64,000 bases of DNA, from contig NC_083601.1 of the NCBI RefSeq assembly GCF_029168945.1, forward strand, positions 14,660,160-14,724,159, given 5' to 3'. A program made the position numbers and the translations under genes. The number at the start of each line of letters is the position of its first letter. Positions within the stretch are counted from its first letter, which is position 1. Of this stretch, positions 1-12,827 are shown piece by piece. Origin of the DNA: Cannabis sativa. Its lineage: Eukaryota > Streptophyta > Magnoliopsida > Rosales > Cannabaceae. The notes beneath the pieces are model-generated. The model worked only from the letters and a program-made list of their open reading frames with translations. It was not told the origin of the DNA and did no database searches.

Positions 1-279
1 GCCATATTTTCTCCAAGAGATTGTGAATGTGAAACGAGGACCTCTCCTTTTCTACCTTCATCATCATTTCCTCAATGTCTCCCAAAAAGGAAGTATATTA
101 AAACTTGGAAGCTTTGAGCCACCTGTTTTCGTTTCTTTGGTCCTCCAATCCAATCAAATCCAAAACTAAAACCAAACCCAATACAGCTTGCTCTGCCTCT
201 GTATTCTCCTATTTGACCCAGATTATCAATTCCTTCCCTTCCCAATTCTGATCATTTGGTCAACTACCGTCTGGTCTCC

Positions 280-287
280 TATAAATA
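280..287 (+). promoter_or_regulatory. TATA box of the phosphofructokinase gene
   Basis: TATAAATA lies 170 bp upstream of the start codon at 457, after a C/T-rich stretch. It would place transcription start near 310 and give a 5' UTR of roughly 150 nt. The position is typical of plant promoters; no transcript evidence is available here. Confidence 0.6.
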
Positions 288-456
288 TGGCGCTTCACTC
301 AGCCACTCATTCCTCAAATTCATTCTCGTTCTTCTTATTCTCTTCTGTTGTCGTTGTCGTACGCTTTTCTTCCCTGCTCTCACTTTGATCGCTTTCCCTT
401 AACAAAAGCCTCGCCATACCGTACGTGTTCTCCGGGTCGGGTTTTGTCGGGTCCGG

Positions 457-3217
457 ATGGGGTCTAATTCAGTTATTGATCAGAAGCACAAGGTTGTGGT
501 TGGTGAAGGAGGTTATGTACTTGAAGATGTGCCTCATTTTTCTGATTATATCCCCGATCTTCCTGTACGCCACTTTCTATCTAAACTTTTTTTTTTTTCA
601 TTTTATTTAAAGCTGGGTTAATACAAAAGCTCTTCTTGTGTTTAACTAAAAAGATTAAAAAAGTCAACTTTTTTGTTATTTAAGCAAATTAGTATTCTTT
701 CTTTGATTTTTTTTAATTAAATAATAACAATATGACAATATTTGATGTGTGACAGACCCATTCAAATCAATTGCAAGACAATCCGGCATACTCTGTTGTG
801 AAGTATTTTCTAATTTTCCTTTCTCTGAATTTTCATATTTTTTTTATTTATTTGCAATTATATGTAGAGATTTCGTTTGACACTGACAATTGGTGGAATG
901 GGCTTTGATTTTCCAGGCAATACTTTGTGAATGAAGATGATACTGTTACTCAAAAGGTCAGCTTTTTCTTCATCATCTTCTTATTCTTCTTTTATGTTTT
1001 GGCTTGTGAGTTTGACTTAATTGTGCTTTGTGTTTTTTGCCACAATAGATTGTTGTGCACAAAAAGAGTCCAAAAGGAATACATTTCCGGCGAGCGGGAC
1101 CCCGTCAAAAGGTATGTGATTAACGTTTGTTGGAAGAAGAAATTAAGAGTTTAATTAATGAAACAACATTCAGTTAAAAGAGTGATTATTTGGTGTTGTT
1201 TGTTGTTTAAGGTTTGGTTTGAATCGGATGAGGTTCATGCTTGTATAGTCACATGTGGGGGTCTATGTCCTGGTCTCAACACTGTCATTAGAGAAATCGT
1301 TTGTGGGCTGCATTACATGTATGGAGTCAAAACAGTCGAGGGTATTGATGTAAGTCATTAATCTAATCTCCCCCTTCTTTTTCTACGTATATCTTCTTTA
1401 TTATCTCAAAAATAACATAATATATATATAAAATTGTGTAGGGAGGATACAGAGGCTTCTATGCTCGAAATACCATATCCTTAAATCCTAAGATAGTGAA
1501 TGATATTCATAAACGTGGAGGAACTATTCTTGGCACATCTCGAGGTGGCCATGATACCTCAAAAATTGTTGACAGCATTCAAGATCGAGGAATTAATCAG
1601 GTTTGTAGTTCAAGGCCTCTAAAAGCTCAAACAGTGTGACTGTGATGATAAGCTTCGCATGTTAATTTTCGTTTGGCAATTTATTTTCCCAGGTTTATAT
1701 AATTGGAGGAGATGGAACACAGAGGGGAGCATCTGTAATATTTGAGGTAATTATATATTTTCAGAATATGTGTGTCATAAATTGAACATATTTAGAAAAA
1801 AGAACAAAGAACTGATTCCATCATCTTTATCCGAATAATCTGATATTGAAAGTAAGCATAAATGTTGTGTACTACTGTACAGGAAATCAAAAGGCGTGGT
1901 CTTAAAGTTTCAGTTGCAGGGATTCCGAAAACCATTGATAATGATATTCCGGTAAGATTTTCTTGCTTGCTTACCTGTTGTCACTGTAAAATAATGGATT
2001 GATTGTTGTTTTGTTGATGAGACAGGTTATAGACAGGTCTTTTGGGTTTGACACTGCTGTTGAGGAGGCTCAACGTGCAATTAATGCAGCACATGTTGAA
2101 GCATGTAGCATTGAGAATGGCATTGGTGTTGTGAAGTTAATGGGCCGTTACAGTGGTAAGTAAACCTTCAACTTAAGTCTTAGTTTTTATTCTAAGTCAA
2201 ATATTTCAAACAGGACTAACTAATACTTATGTTGGTGCTACAATGCAGGGTTTATAGCTATGTATGCAACTCTTGCAAGCCGAGATGTAGATTGTTGCTT
2301 GATACCAGAATCACCCTTCTATCTTGAAGGCCCTGGTGGACTTTTCGAATACATCGAAAAACGACTCAAAGAAAATGGGCATTTGGTTCTTGTCATAGCA
2401 GAAGGAGCTGGGCAAGAGCTTCTCTCTGAAAGCATTCCCGCAGAGAAAGAGGATGCTTCAGGCAACAAGCTTCTCAAGGACGTTGGCCTATGGATTTCCC
2501 AGAAAATCAAGGTTTGGCTTCTAATAACCAATTTGATCTAGTGGTTTGGTTTTGTTTGCTTAGCTCTATTAACAAAAGAAATTAATGCCCTTTTTGCAGG
2601 ATCATTTTGCTAAACTAAAGAAGATGGCTATAAACCTCAAATACATAGGTTTGTGAATTGGTCATAAAAGTAAAATTTTGCAGAAGTTGAGAATGAGTAG
2701 AGTTGTCTTGTTAAGAGCTTGATTATTTGCACTTTATGTTGGCAGACCCTACGTACATGATCCGAGCTGTTCCTAGCAATGCCTCTGATAATGTTTACTG
2801 CACACTTCTTGCTCAAAGTGCTGTTCATGGAGCAATGGCAGGTTACACTGGTTTTACAGTTGGGCCTGTCAATGGAAGACATTCTTACATTCCTTTCTAT
2901 GTGAGTTCATGTCTTTTAGTTTTTATTACAAAACTTTATATCCACATACTTCAATTTGCTTACAGAACTTTTTCAATTTTGGTTCATTGACTGTAGTTAT
3001 CTTATATTAATCATTTCATTTGCAGAGAATCACTGAGAGACAAAACAATGTGGTAATAACTGATAGAATGTGGGCTAGGCTTCTATCTTCAACCAACCAG
3101 CCAAGCTTCTTGAGTTCCAAAGATGTTGAGGATAGAAGGGGGCAAGACTGTCAAGCTACGGATGAAGAAATTTTTTCAGAAGATATTTTGGTGAATAAAG
3201 GAATTAGTTTCATGTAA
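457..3217 (+). CDS. PFK: ATP-dependent 6-phosphofructokinase, cytosolic plant type (13 exons, 488 aa)
   Basis: Phosphorylates fructose 6-phosphate with ATP, the committing step of glycolysis. Exons read as 457-564, 756-802, 917-956, 1049-1111, 1212-1349, 1442-1600, 1693-1746, 1883-1951, 2026-2155, 2249-2511, 2600-2648, 2746-2900 and 3026-3217. Every intron is GT-AG, phases agree, and the sum is 1467 nt with TAA at 3215. The glycine-rich ATP motif GGDGT is at residues 190-194; its fourth-position Gly marks the ATP rather than the PPi class. The catalytic PKTIDND motif is at 218-224, and GRYSG spans residues 266-270. Length and N-terminus match plant PFK3/6/7-type enzymes (about 489 aa). No plastid transit peptide is visible, so a cytosolic location is inferred. 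The ATG at 457 is chosen because the following residues ([10 protein letters not shown]) match the family start. The gene appears intact. Confidence 0.96.
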
Positions 3218-3760
3218 TTTAGATCAGTAAGTATAGAGACCATAATATGGTAATGCTCTGATAAATAAGTTGCATTTCATTTTTATGTATATGGGTGCAA
3301 ATTGCAATTAATTGTCACTGTATATACACTCTGAATCTGCATTTACTTTGTCTATGTTGGGTTTTGGTGATGGAGAAAAAAAGTAAGAAAAATGGTGGGA
3401 AAAAGAAAGCATGGAGAATAAAAAAAAAATCAAAATTTTCCATGATGTTAATTTTTTTTCAATATAATTTTCCTTTTCATACTAAATATAAGATTTTCTC
3501 TTTGTACATTTTTTTTTTTTAATTTTTTTCTTTCCTCACCAAAATTCAACATAACAATAATATAGCCTTCCTTTCAAGAAAAAAAAAATGTACATTGTGG
3601 ATATGAAAATCACATTATCAATCTTATGTTTTTCCAAAAATAAAATCTCTCGCCCAAACCAAAACATTAAAAAGTAAACAAACTATATTTTCAAAAGAAA
3701 AAAAAAACACTATGACAATAAATTTTGATCATTTTTCATATTTGGTTATTATTTTTTTTT
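3218..3760. other. 3' flank of PFK, AT-rich, no gene seen
   Basis: Contains the PFK 3' UTR and poly-A/poly-T rich DNA. I see no coding region or repeat boundary. Confidence 0.5.
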
Positions 3761-4166
3761 GGCTAATTAGGATTTTTGTCCCTGAATTTTGACGTGTACC
3801 AAATTATGCCCCCTGAACTTTTAAGGTTGTTAAAAATAACCCCTGAATTATTGAGATTGTTGGATTTAAGGACTTTTTTTTTCTTTTTTTTAATTTTAGT
3901 AAAAAATTCTAACATGGATGAAAGTTCAGAGGGCATAATTTAGTACATGTCAAAGTTCGAGGGGCATGATTTAGTAGATATCAAAGTTTGGAAGCATGAT
4001 TTAGTACATAAACAATTTTTGAAATAGTAAAATTAAATGAAATTTGACAAAAGTCCTTAAATCCAACAATTTTAATAGTTCAGGGGGTATTTTTAACGAT
4101 CTTAAAAGTTCAAGGGACATGAGTTGGTACATGTCAAAGTTCAGGGGCAAAAATGCTAATTAGCTA
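3761..4166. mobile_element. Palindromic MITE, 400-bp family, copy 1
   Basis: Starts GGCTAATTAG and ends CTAATTAGCT. Almost the whole element is inverted: the left arm (..TTTTGTCCCTGAATTTTGAC..) returns as its complement on the right (..GTCAAAGTTCAGGGGCAAAAA..). Three more copies lie at 6397, 6862 and 52384. Flanks are poly-T, so the target duplication cannot be fixed for this copy. It is non-coding and probably moved by a Mutator-like transposase, given the 9-bp duplications of the sister copies. Confidence 0.85.
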
Positions 4167-4295
4167 CTTTTTTTTTTTGAAAATTCCAATGAATAATAAA
4201 ATCTCAAAATTAATTATTTTCGTTAGGTAAGTTTAATTTTTGTTTTTTCTTTTTCTAATAAGATATTTTTGTTCTTACATAGGTTGGCTGCTGAT

Positions 4296-5050
4296 TAGGG
4301 GTGTACATCAAATCGCTCAAACTGTCTGCACCGCACTGCAAAAAAAATGCGGTTTGAAATTTTTCGCAGTGCGGTTGCGGTTTGAATTTTTCCCAAACCG
4401 CGGGGTACGATGCGGTTTGCGGTTTTGAATTATTAAACCGCGATTCAAACCGCACCGTATGTTTTAAAATTTCAATTTTTATATTTATTTTATTAAGCCC
4501 ATACATATGAGCCTAACCCAAGCCTATAAATCTTAGGGCAAAATCCATAACTCTTCACAAACCCTCTCTTCTTAGTAACATTCCCAAGCCCATACATGTG
4601 TATTGAAATTTGGAGTTGGAAGTTTGTGTTTGTTTTATTTTTAATCTATTTCTAAAAGTATGTTAGTTGTACATTTATATTGTTGTTGGAATTTAATTAG
4701 TTTCAAGTTTGTTATTTTGATTTAAGTGTGTTGTTGAAACTTAAAAAAGATTATTGACTTATTGTTGTTGTTATTACTTTTATTAGTCTCAAATTTGTTG
4801 TATTTTCTTAAGTGTTTTGGAATAATTATATTAATGATAGTTTAATTATTTTATGATGATTTAAAAAAAAAATTGTGATAGTTCAAACCGCATAAACCGC
4901 ACCGCATCATTTTTTGCGGTGCGGTTTTTGCGATTTTTTAGTATTGCGGTGCGGGTGTGGGTGCGGTTTGGAAAATTGGAAAAACAGCATGTGCGGGTTG
5001 GTTTAAAAAAATAGTTAAAAACCGCACCACCCGCACCACGAACACCCCTA
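4296..5050. mobile_element. hAT-type non-autonomous element (755 bp)
   Basis: Perfect 9-bp terminal inverted repeats TAGGGGTGT / ACACCCCTA are flanked by an 8-bp target duplication, CTGCTGAT (4288-4295) and CTGATGAT (5051-5058), with one mismatch. Eight-bp duplications and a TAGGGGTG end are classic for hAT elements. Subterminal regions repeat AAACCGC / GCGGTTT motifs many times on both sides, as expected for transposase-binding sites. The AT-rich centre has no transposase ORF. Confidence 0.85.
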
Positions 5051-5058
5051 CTGATGAT

Positions 5059-6387
5059 TAAAGGTCTGGTCCTGTTTTGCTTCTCTATACAGTATGACTT
5101 CATCTCAGATCTTCATTTCCCAAGGCATACTATGAGTGTATCCCTCGAAGATATTGGGTGTTAGCTTCTTCATAGTTTTGTAGTGTTAGAAGAGATAATA
5201 TATTATATGAATATAAATTCACTCTTACATATACAGCATACACAATTACACTATTATTACTGTTAATTTTCATAGCAATAATAACAAGGACAGCAATTCA
5301 ATTCAATTAATGACACTTGAATTACACCATTACTAATCATTATTCTTGAGCCTGTATGTTACAATTACTAATTACATCAAAATGATCCGGTGACAGGCAT
5401 GTTTAATATTTTTAGACCTATTCAGATCCGATTCAATTATATATTGAATGTTAAATTTTACTATCCGATCTGATCCAATTAAATTGAGTCATCCAATAGA
5501 TCCGATATTTATTGGATGTTGGATTAGATCGGTTCTATCTGGATGTATTTTATATATATTTATTGATTTAATTTGGGTTTATTAAATATTTTAGACCTAG
5601 GATCCATTTAACATTTTAGGTCCAATATGTATTGGATTGGATTAGATCCGTCCAATCTAATGTTAATTTTTATATATACATATATATTTTACGTATAATA
5701 ATATAAAATCTAATTAATCATCCAAACTAAATAAAAATACTAATTAGTCTGATTGTATGTTGGATGTATTGAATCTTTGGACATCACATCTAACATCCGA
5801 TCCAATTAGATATTCAAAAATTACATCCAATTCGATCCGATCATAATTAGATATTCAATGTTTGGCGATCGGTTATAATTAGATCGGTCGGTTATCATTG
5901 AGTTAGGTCGATTTATGCGCACCCTTTGGTAGGCATTTGAGCCTAATGAATAAATAACTCCAATCTAATTGGCATATGATGGACCAATTTGGTTCATTTG
6001 AGACTGGGGTTGAAAGGTTAGACTAAGCTTCTTAGTCTAACAATTAACACATGCTCCCCTTTTAATGTTGCTTCAAGTTCAACCACAATAAATTGATAAG
6101 GGGTTTGGGGTTACTCACAACAATTTCATTATTGAGCACAACAATTCTAGTGGAAGTAGAGAGAATAATCACACCTCCAAATATTCTTTTTATATGGGAA
6201 CAAAACAAACATCTATACTAAAGAAGTACTCTAATATTATTGTTTATGTTTAATTATTGTCATGAATGTTAAACTTGAGTGTGACCACATTCTATTACAT
6301 ATTTGCATGTGATCTTAGAAATGTAACTTTTAGCTATTTTTATGTAATAATTATTTTAAAAATTTTAACTAGATCATCTCATGATAA
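5059..6387. repeat. Intergenic, with a degenerate ATCCGAT-rich repeat near 5390-5930
   Basis: No gene is visible. Between about 5390 and 5930 the sequence repeatedly uses ATCCGAT, ATCCAAT and their complements, like the subterminal motifs of a decayed DNA transposon. I cannot find matching termini or a target duplication. The rest is unremarkable AT-rich DNA. Confidence 0.35.
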
Positions 6388-6396
6388 TATTATATA

Positions 6397-6796
6397 GGCT
6401 AATTAGGTTTTTTTTCCTTCCGAACTTTGACATGTATCAAATCATGCCCCCTAAACTTTTTTGGCCATTAAAAATTCTTCCCGAGCTATTGAGATTGTTA
6501 GATTTAAAAACTTTTGTCTAATTTTAGTAAAAAAATTCTAACATGGATGAAAATTAAGGAGCATGATTTAGTACATATCAAAGTTTGAGGGACATGATTT
6601 GGTAGATATCAAAATCTGGGGAGCATAGTTTAGTACATAAACAATCACTGAAACAGTAAAATTGAATGAAATTAGACAAAAGTCCTTAAATATAACAATC
6701 TCAATAGTTCAGGGAAAATTTTTAACGGCCAAAAAAATTAAGGGGGCATAATTTAGTAGATGTCAAAGTTCGGGAGAAAAAAAATCCTAATTAGCC
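6397..6796. mobile_element. Palindromic MITE, 400-bp family, copy 2
   Basis: Starts GGCTAATTAGG and ends CCTAATTAGCC. It is flanked by a perfect 9-bp duplication TATTATATA at 6388-6396 and 6797-6805. The arms are inverted over nearly the full length. The 9-bp duplication is the Mutator-superfamily signature. Confidence 0.92.
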
Positions 6797-6861
6797 TATT
6801 ATATATTACGTAATAGGTGTCATAGTAATTTTGTTTTCTAATAGAATAACAATTTTCTTTA

Positions 6862-7259
6862 GGCTTATTAGAATTTTTGTCCCCTGAACTTTGACATGTA
6901 CCAAATCATGCCCCCTGAAATTTTAAGGTCGTTAAAAATGCCTCCTAAATTATTGAGATTGTTAGATTTAAGGATTTTTTTTTCCAATTTTAGTAAAAAA
7001 GTCTAACATGGATAAAGTTCAGGGGCCATGATTTAGTACATGTCAAAATTTGAGGGGCATAATTTGGTAGATATCAAAGTCTAGGGAGCATGATTTAGTA
7101 TATAAACAATCACTGAAATAATAAAATTGAATGAAATTAGACAAAAGTCCTTAAATCTAACAATCTCAATAGTTCATGAGACATTTTTAACGACCTTAAA
7201 AGTTCAAGAGACATGATTTGGTACATGTCAAAGTTCAAAAGACAAAAATCTTAATTATA
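6862..7259. mobile_element. Palindromic MITE, 400-bp family, copy 3
   Basis: Same inverted-arm structure as the copy ending 65 bp upstream, starting GGCTTATTAG. Its right end is eroded (ends TTAATTATA). Flanks TTTTCTTTA and CTTTGTTTA fit a 9-bp duplication with two mismatches. This is an older or more diverged copy. Confidence 0.8.
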
Positions 7260-7783
7260 CTTTGTTTATATACCAAGCAAGGGTGCCACTAAATCTATAT
7301 TATTGATTCCAAGCAATAGGCCAGCGACGAGCAAGATTCAAAATTCAAGCCATTTTAAATTGTAAAACATTACCACTAAATACTATAATAAAATTGCATC
7401 TTACTAATGATTATTGATACTCTATAAATAATTTTATATTATTAAATTATATAGAATTGGATATGCATCAATAATAATAAGATACCTTAACAAAGCTAGA
7501 CACTAATGTCTTCTAGTACTTCTCAAAATTTATGTTTGGTAATTTTGGAAGTTATGGGCTAAATTTTGAAAGGCAAGGACTTTAAAGTCAAAATACGCTT
7601 AAGGCAGGGATTTTGTTGTGCAAAATAGTTAATTATTATTATTTTAATTGGCACTGCAAAAAGAAGCTCAATAAAATAAAAACGTGAATGCAAGGACGAT
7701 CAATTTCTTAAGAGGTGGCGGTAATTTTGTGTGTAAAGACATACAATTGTAATCTGTGTGTGGAAGAAGTAAAGCCGTCGAAA

Positions 7784-9498
7784 ATGGGGATCAGATTCAT
7801 CTTGATGGTCAACAAGCAGGGCCAGACTCGCCTTGCCCAGTACTACGAGTATCTCACCCTCGAAGAAAGGCGTGCTCTTGAGGGTGAAATCGTCCGCAAA
7901 TGTCTCGCCCGCACCGAGCAACAGGTCTCTCTATCTCCCGATCGCAAGCAAAATTGAGCGTTTTGGTTTTCATATTTGACGGAATGGTGTAGGAGTTGAA
8001 ATTTTCTGATTTTTATAATTGAGGAATTGAATTTGATTTGGAATACTCGAAGTAAATTCTCATGCTTGAATTTTGAAATTAGAAAAATTGGAATCCCTAG
8101 CTGATATTACTTAATTTCATGACCAAACGCTGTTTTGATTCTTTCTTCTTAATATCGGATCCTGTTAAATTCTGACATTGGTTTCTTTATGCGGCGGCTT
8201 ATGCATTATTATGTGTTTTATCGTCTCCAAGTTTCTGAATCTGGATCAAATAGTGAATCCCTTGGTTATTGTTATTCTATATCGTATTGTGAAACTTAGA
8301 TTATAAAATTTTGATCATGATGTCGTCAGTCATTATGATCCTTGATTTGCTTTGCTTGTTTATGGTTTATATCTGAGCGACTTAGATATACAAGTTTATA
8401 TCATTGTTTCACAAATCATGTTTTGTGAAGCTGACTTGTTTTTTTTTTATATATTAAACAGTGTTCATTTGTTGAGCATAGGAACTACAAAATTATATAC
8501 AGACGATATGCCTCGCTGTTTTTCCTTGTTGGTGTTGACAATGATGAAGTAAGCTTCCAGATCTTTTGTTATTTTAAAGTGCTGGCATTTTTAGTTGATG
8601 AAAATCACATGGAATATCAACTTCTGCTGTTTCTTAATCCTTCGAACTTGAAAATGGTAGAATCACTATTTACTCTCTTCAGACACATAATTTATAAATG
8701 CCTGAAGAATTGGTCTCTTCTTAATCTTGTGGATCATTTTAAGAGAGAGGATAGTAGTCATTGGCCGTTGGTGGGGCAAGAAATGTGACAACTTTTTTTT
8801 TTTTTTTTAAAGAGGAACCTTTCAGATAGAGGTTTCAGTGGTTGACAGTTTTAAGTTAACATTATCGTGTTTACAGATAGAAAGGATGATTAGAATTTTA
8901 AGCAGGACTATCAATTTTAGTCGGGGGGATTTCTTTTGTGAAACGTCTTATAAGATATTGCGTTAGTGGTCATACACTTCATTGATGTGCCAATGCATGG
9001 TTGCATACTATAAATGGATGTTGGCTTTCTGCCTTTTGTCTCAAAGATGTACCATTCTTGCAGTAGGTGGAGCTTAGAATATAAGTTTTTATGCTGGACG
9101 AACCTGATATGAGCAGCATAATGTTTTGTTTTGATTTATAAACACTTAACCTCTGTTTGCTTACTCCTTTTTTGTCATATGTGTTACAGAATGAACTTGC
9201 AATTTTGGAATTCATTCATCTATTAGTTGAAACCATGGACCGTCATTTTGGCAATGTGGTAAGTTCTTTATTCTAAGAATGTGTAGAATTTAAAATTATA
9301 TGTAAAACTAGAAATATCTGTTCAATTCCATTTCTTTAATCACTTTTCTACATGAATCTGCAGTGTGAGTTAGACATCATGTTCCACTTGGAGAAAGCCC
9401 ATTTCATGCTTGAGGAAATGGTAATGAATGGGTGTGTGGTGGAAACAAGCAAGAGTAACATTTTAGCTCCAATACAACTGATGGACAAGACATATTAA
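7784..9498 (+). CDS. AP4S: AP-4 adaptor complex subunit sigma (4 exons, 143 aa)
   Basis: Small sigma chain of the AP-4 heterotetramer, which sorts cargo at the trans-Golgi network; in plants AP-4 is linked to vacuolar protein sorting. Exons are 7784-7924, 8462-8548, 9190-9258 and 9364-9498, all phase 0 with GT-AG introns, giving 432 nt and TAA at 9496. The longin-like clathrin adaptor small-chain fold spans the whole protein: start MGIRFILMVNKQGQTRLAQ, middle YRRYASLFFLVGVD, and ENELAILEFIHLLVE across the exon 2/3 join. Length equals the usual 143 aa. The MGIRF start and EHRNYK segment fit AP-4 sigma better than the AP-1, AP-2 or AP-3 chains. It appears intact and converges on the glutathione hydrolase gene, with 462 bp between stop codons. 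Confidence 0.96.
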
Positions 9499-9960
9499 AG
9501 AGTTTCCAGATGGGCTTCCAGGGTTTGGTCTGAGGTTATCAATGGAATTGTTGACTTTATTGTTAATACTTGTGCAATTAAGTTAAGAGCATAAAATTCA
9601 ATCCCTATTTGTAAAAACTAATGTTTGATCACATGAAATGGGGCATATGAGATTGTTTGGAAGTGTTTTTTTAAGGCCTTTGACACTGGATGGAGTGAAC
9701 TACAAAGAGGTTAAAAACAACGAAATAAGAAGAAACTGACATTTGTAATTACAAAATTTACAAGTATCTTATTAATTTTACATTGTTCATAATAAACACC
9801 ACCGTGAAATGGTTTATATAATCAATATCCCAGTAGGCATTAGACCATATTGGAAAATATCAATTGATGTGTAAATTATGGAACAATTTTGTAAATCGAT
9901 ATCAATTGATGTGTAGCCAAAACCCTGTTCGACTTTATGATGTTTCAACATTCAACTGAT
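9499..9960. other. Convergent intergenic spacer between AP4S and GGT
   Basis: AT-rich spacer holding both 3' UTRs. A 15-nt segment with ATCAATTGATGTGTA occurs twice (near 9859 and 9901). No gene is seen. Confidence 0.5.
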
Positions 9961-11900
9961 TCAACAGGCTGCAGGCTTTCCATCTTTTCTGGGATCACTA
10001 ACTGCAACAAGTGTACCATAGAGTGTTTGTCCATTAGGAGATTTTACATTTTTCCTACCCATGGCAATTGGGGATTGTAGTGTTTGAACAATAAACTGAG
10101 TGATGGCACCCCCTGCCCTAGGCACTATTTGATGACCTCTTTCTTGCAAGAACAGCTTGGTTCCTTCTGAAAGCTCAATGTGATTGCCACATATCACTGT
10201 CCAGTTCTCATAGGAGACCTGGTTAGGAATTAACTGCAAAGACACAACCACAAAATCAATTAGCCATTTGGAGATATTTCCTTAGTGATATCAATTCTAT
10301 GACTTGAAACGATTCAGGAACCTCATGATAGATCCTTGGACTCTGAACTGCAGCCAATGGATCCATTCCCAAAACAAAATAGTTAAGAAAAACCTGAGCA
10401 ACCGCAGAGATGATATCCATACCCCCACTGCCACCAAGGACCCCAACTACTTGATTATCCTGCAAGGAGCATAATAAATTGGGAAAACATCACATTTAAT
10501 TGGTAAATTGGATTATTAAGAAGATAGTTACTAGCATCAGTATCTGGTCTGATGCTTTGAAACTCTTCCTCTTTACCTTGGTGACAATAATTGGGGTCAT
10601 GGAAGATAAAGGTCTCTTGTTCGGTTTGATAAAGTTTGCAGGAGCAGGAGGGAGCTCATCTGGGGTTATTTCTGTAGGTGTTGAGAAATCACCCATCTCA
10701 TTGTTGAGCACAACCCCAGTGGAAGGGGAGAGAACCCCACCTCCAAATGGAAAATTTACGGTTGTTGTCATTGATACTGCATTTCGATCTGTATCTACAA
10801 TGCTGAAATGGCTGGTTCCATGATCTCTTAGCTGACTCCACCTGCCATTTGTGATCTCAGTAGTTAGGGCACCATTATCATAGACCTCTTAATTGAGTTA
10901 TCAAGGCTGAAGGGATAGTACCTGTTCATGTAGTACTCTGGAGGAAAAGTAGTATTGTCAAATATTCTTTCCTTAATTTGCTTAGCAAAATCTGGTGAAA
11001 GCATTTGATTTTCATATTTACTAATATTTACAAAATCAGGGTCTCCCAGGTTCATTCGTATGGCCAACATGTGCTTTAGCGATTCAATCAACCGATGCAC
11101 ACCAAGATCTCCCTTTGCAGCATCAGAGCTTCCATAACTATCAAGGATGTTCATAACCTGTTCTAACAATAAAAGACATCCTTATTTCACCAAAGGCATC
11201 ACTTAAGCATTAAAAACTATAGTTACTAAGCAGTATCAACTTGAAATATTTTGGGCAAACACACATTACCAGAGAAATCCCGAGGGTTCCACTTGAAGGC
11301 GGTGGCATCCCATATACAGTGTAGCCCATTACATCTGCAGCCATGGCATCCATAGTCTTCACCTTGTAATTTCTCAAATCCTCCATTGACAAAATCCCAC
11401 CAGCCTCTTTCACATCTTTGACCAGTTTCTCACCGATAGAACCATTATAGAAGGCTTGGGGTCCTAGCTCTGCAATTTCCTCTAAACTACGGCCAAGTTT
11501 CACATTGTAGCATGTGTCACCAGCTTTTACCAACTTCCCATTAGGAGCAAAAACTTGTCTCAATCCAGGGTCATTTAAAATCATCTGTGCTTTATTAATT
11601 ATCTTTCCTCCAAGCAAAGGGGTAATTACAAATCCATCTTTAGCAAGTTTTATAGCAGGTTGGAACAACTTCTTCCATTCCAAACGTCCATGGTCTAACC
11701 AGGCTTTGTGTAGACCAGCTATCTCCCCAGGAACTCCCATAGACAGTGGACCATAGAACTTGGCATCGGGTGCATTTGCATACATATCCTGTTTGTTGAA
11801 ATTTCACATTTTTACAAGAAGTCACACTTGTCAAACACCTCAAAAAGCATAGTCAAGCGTAAGTGTGAAAAAGATACATATACGATTGACTATTGATATG

Positions 11901-11983
<83 letters not shown>

Positions 11984-12827
11984 AAACCTCTGAGGCAGCC
12001 AAAGGAGCAGTTTCCCTGAAGTCAAAAGCTTGTGTTTGCATGGTTGATGAAGATCGGAGGATCATGAAACCACCTCCTCCGATCCCACTTGACGCCGGAT
12101 TAACGACACCGAGGCACAATGCGGTGGCCACTGCAGCATCAACGGCATGACCATTCTGCCTAAGGAATGAAGCTCCAACTTCAGAACAACGGCCATCATC
12201 AGCTGCAACAACACCCTTCTGTGACTCGATTATGTCAGCATCATTTACTTGAATCCAATTACTATGCTTGTTTCCATCTTTCTGTTTCCAAAGATTTATG
12301 TTGTTTCCAGGCACTAGAAGAATCACGACTGAGGAAAAACAAAATATGGAATAAGATCAAAATGAAGTAGGCAAAAGAGCAGCAGAGCCACAAAATAACA
12401 ACCCAGTATTTAAGATTTTATTATTATAAAAAACAAATTTTGGAGATAAACAGACACCATTTGTGGTGTGGATTTGCTTTGGAACAGTCTTTTACTAATT
12501 CACCACAAAATTGGTCAAAAGAACTATGTAATTGTATCAAAAAGCACTGAAACTTCTTCACCTGGTCTCTAACTGAAGAAAACTAAACTGAGTTGACTTT
12601 TTTTTTTCACCTTAATCCCAAACCCATAACACAAAACATGATATTGTTTCGTAATTGGTATTTAAAAAGAAGAAGAGAGAATTAAGAGAGAAAAGAAAAT
12701 TAGCTAACTAACTTATGAGGGTAAGGAGAGTGAGAGTAATGAGACAGGAGAGAGGTTTCCTCCATTTCTTGTTTTCTTGAGAGGCATAGGCCAAGAGAGG
12801 AGATCCCAGGCGGTGGTTACCCATCAT
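9961..12827 (-). CDS. GGT: Gamma-glutamyl transferase / glutathione hydrolase, signal-anchored (7 exons, 628 aa)
   Basis: Removes the gamma-glutamyl group from glutathione and its conjugates. Exons in coding order: 12827-12713, 12328-11988, 11788-11270, 11157-10922, 10841-10577, 10459-10322, 10233-9961. They sum to 1887 nt with TGA at 9963-9961. Residues 1-25 are basic (KKWRK) and 26-44 form one hydrophobic helix, a signal anchor. With a length near 637 aa this resembles the vacuolar Arabidopsis glutathione hydrolase 3 (also called GGT4) more than the apoplastic forms. The GGT fold begins near GVVAADDGRCSEVG. The autoprocessing and nucleophilic Thr is T413 in DHGTSHF; SPSTGVVLNNEM (442-453) and GGSGG (501-505) are the conserved small-subunit motifs. 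The 80-nt intron 4 (10842-10921) has a canonical CTAAC branch site; if retained it introduces a stop just before T413. Intron 2 holds a long GA/CT microsatellite. It appears intact. Confidence 0.95.
11904..11978. repeat. (GA)37 microsatellite in GGT intron 2
   Basis: A 75-bp uninterrupted GA dinucleotide run, read as CT in the GGT transcript. It starts 9 nt inside the intron, right after the donor GTTTAAAAT at 11987, so it lies next to a weak 5' splice site. Confidence 0.99.

Noticed and set aside
4240..5103. Short ORFs overlapping the hAT element
   Set aside because: Composed of the GCGGTTT subterminal repeats.
10864..11169. Premature stop making GGT a pseudogene
   Set aside because: The stop lies in an 80-nt GT-AG intron with a CTAAC branch site; splicing restores the family sequence through the catalytic Thr.
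11840..12025. Ser-Leu repeat ORF
   Set aside because: Translation of the (GA)37 microsatellite in GGT intron 2.
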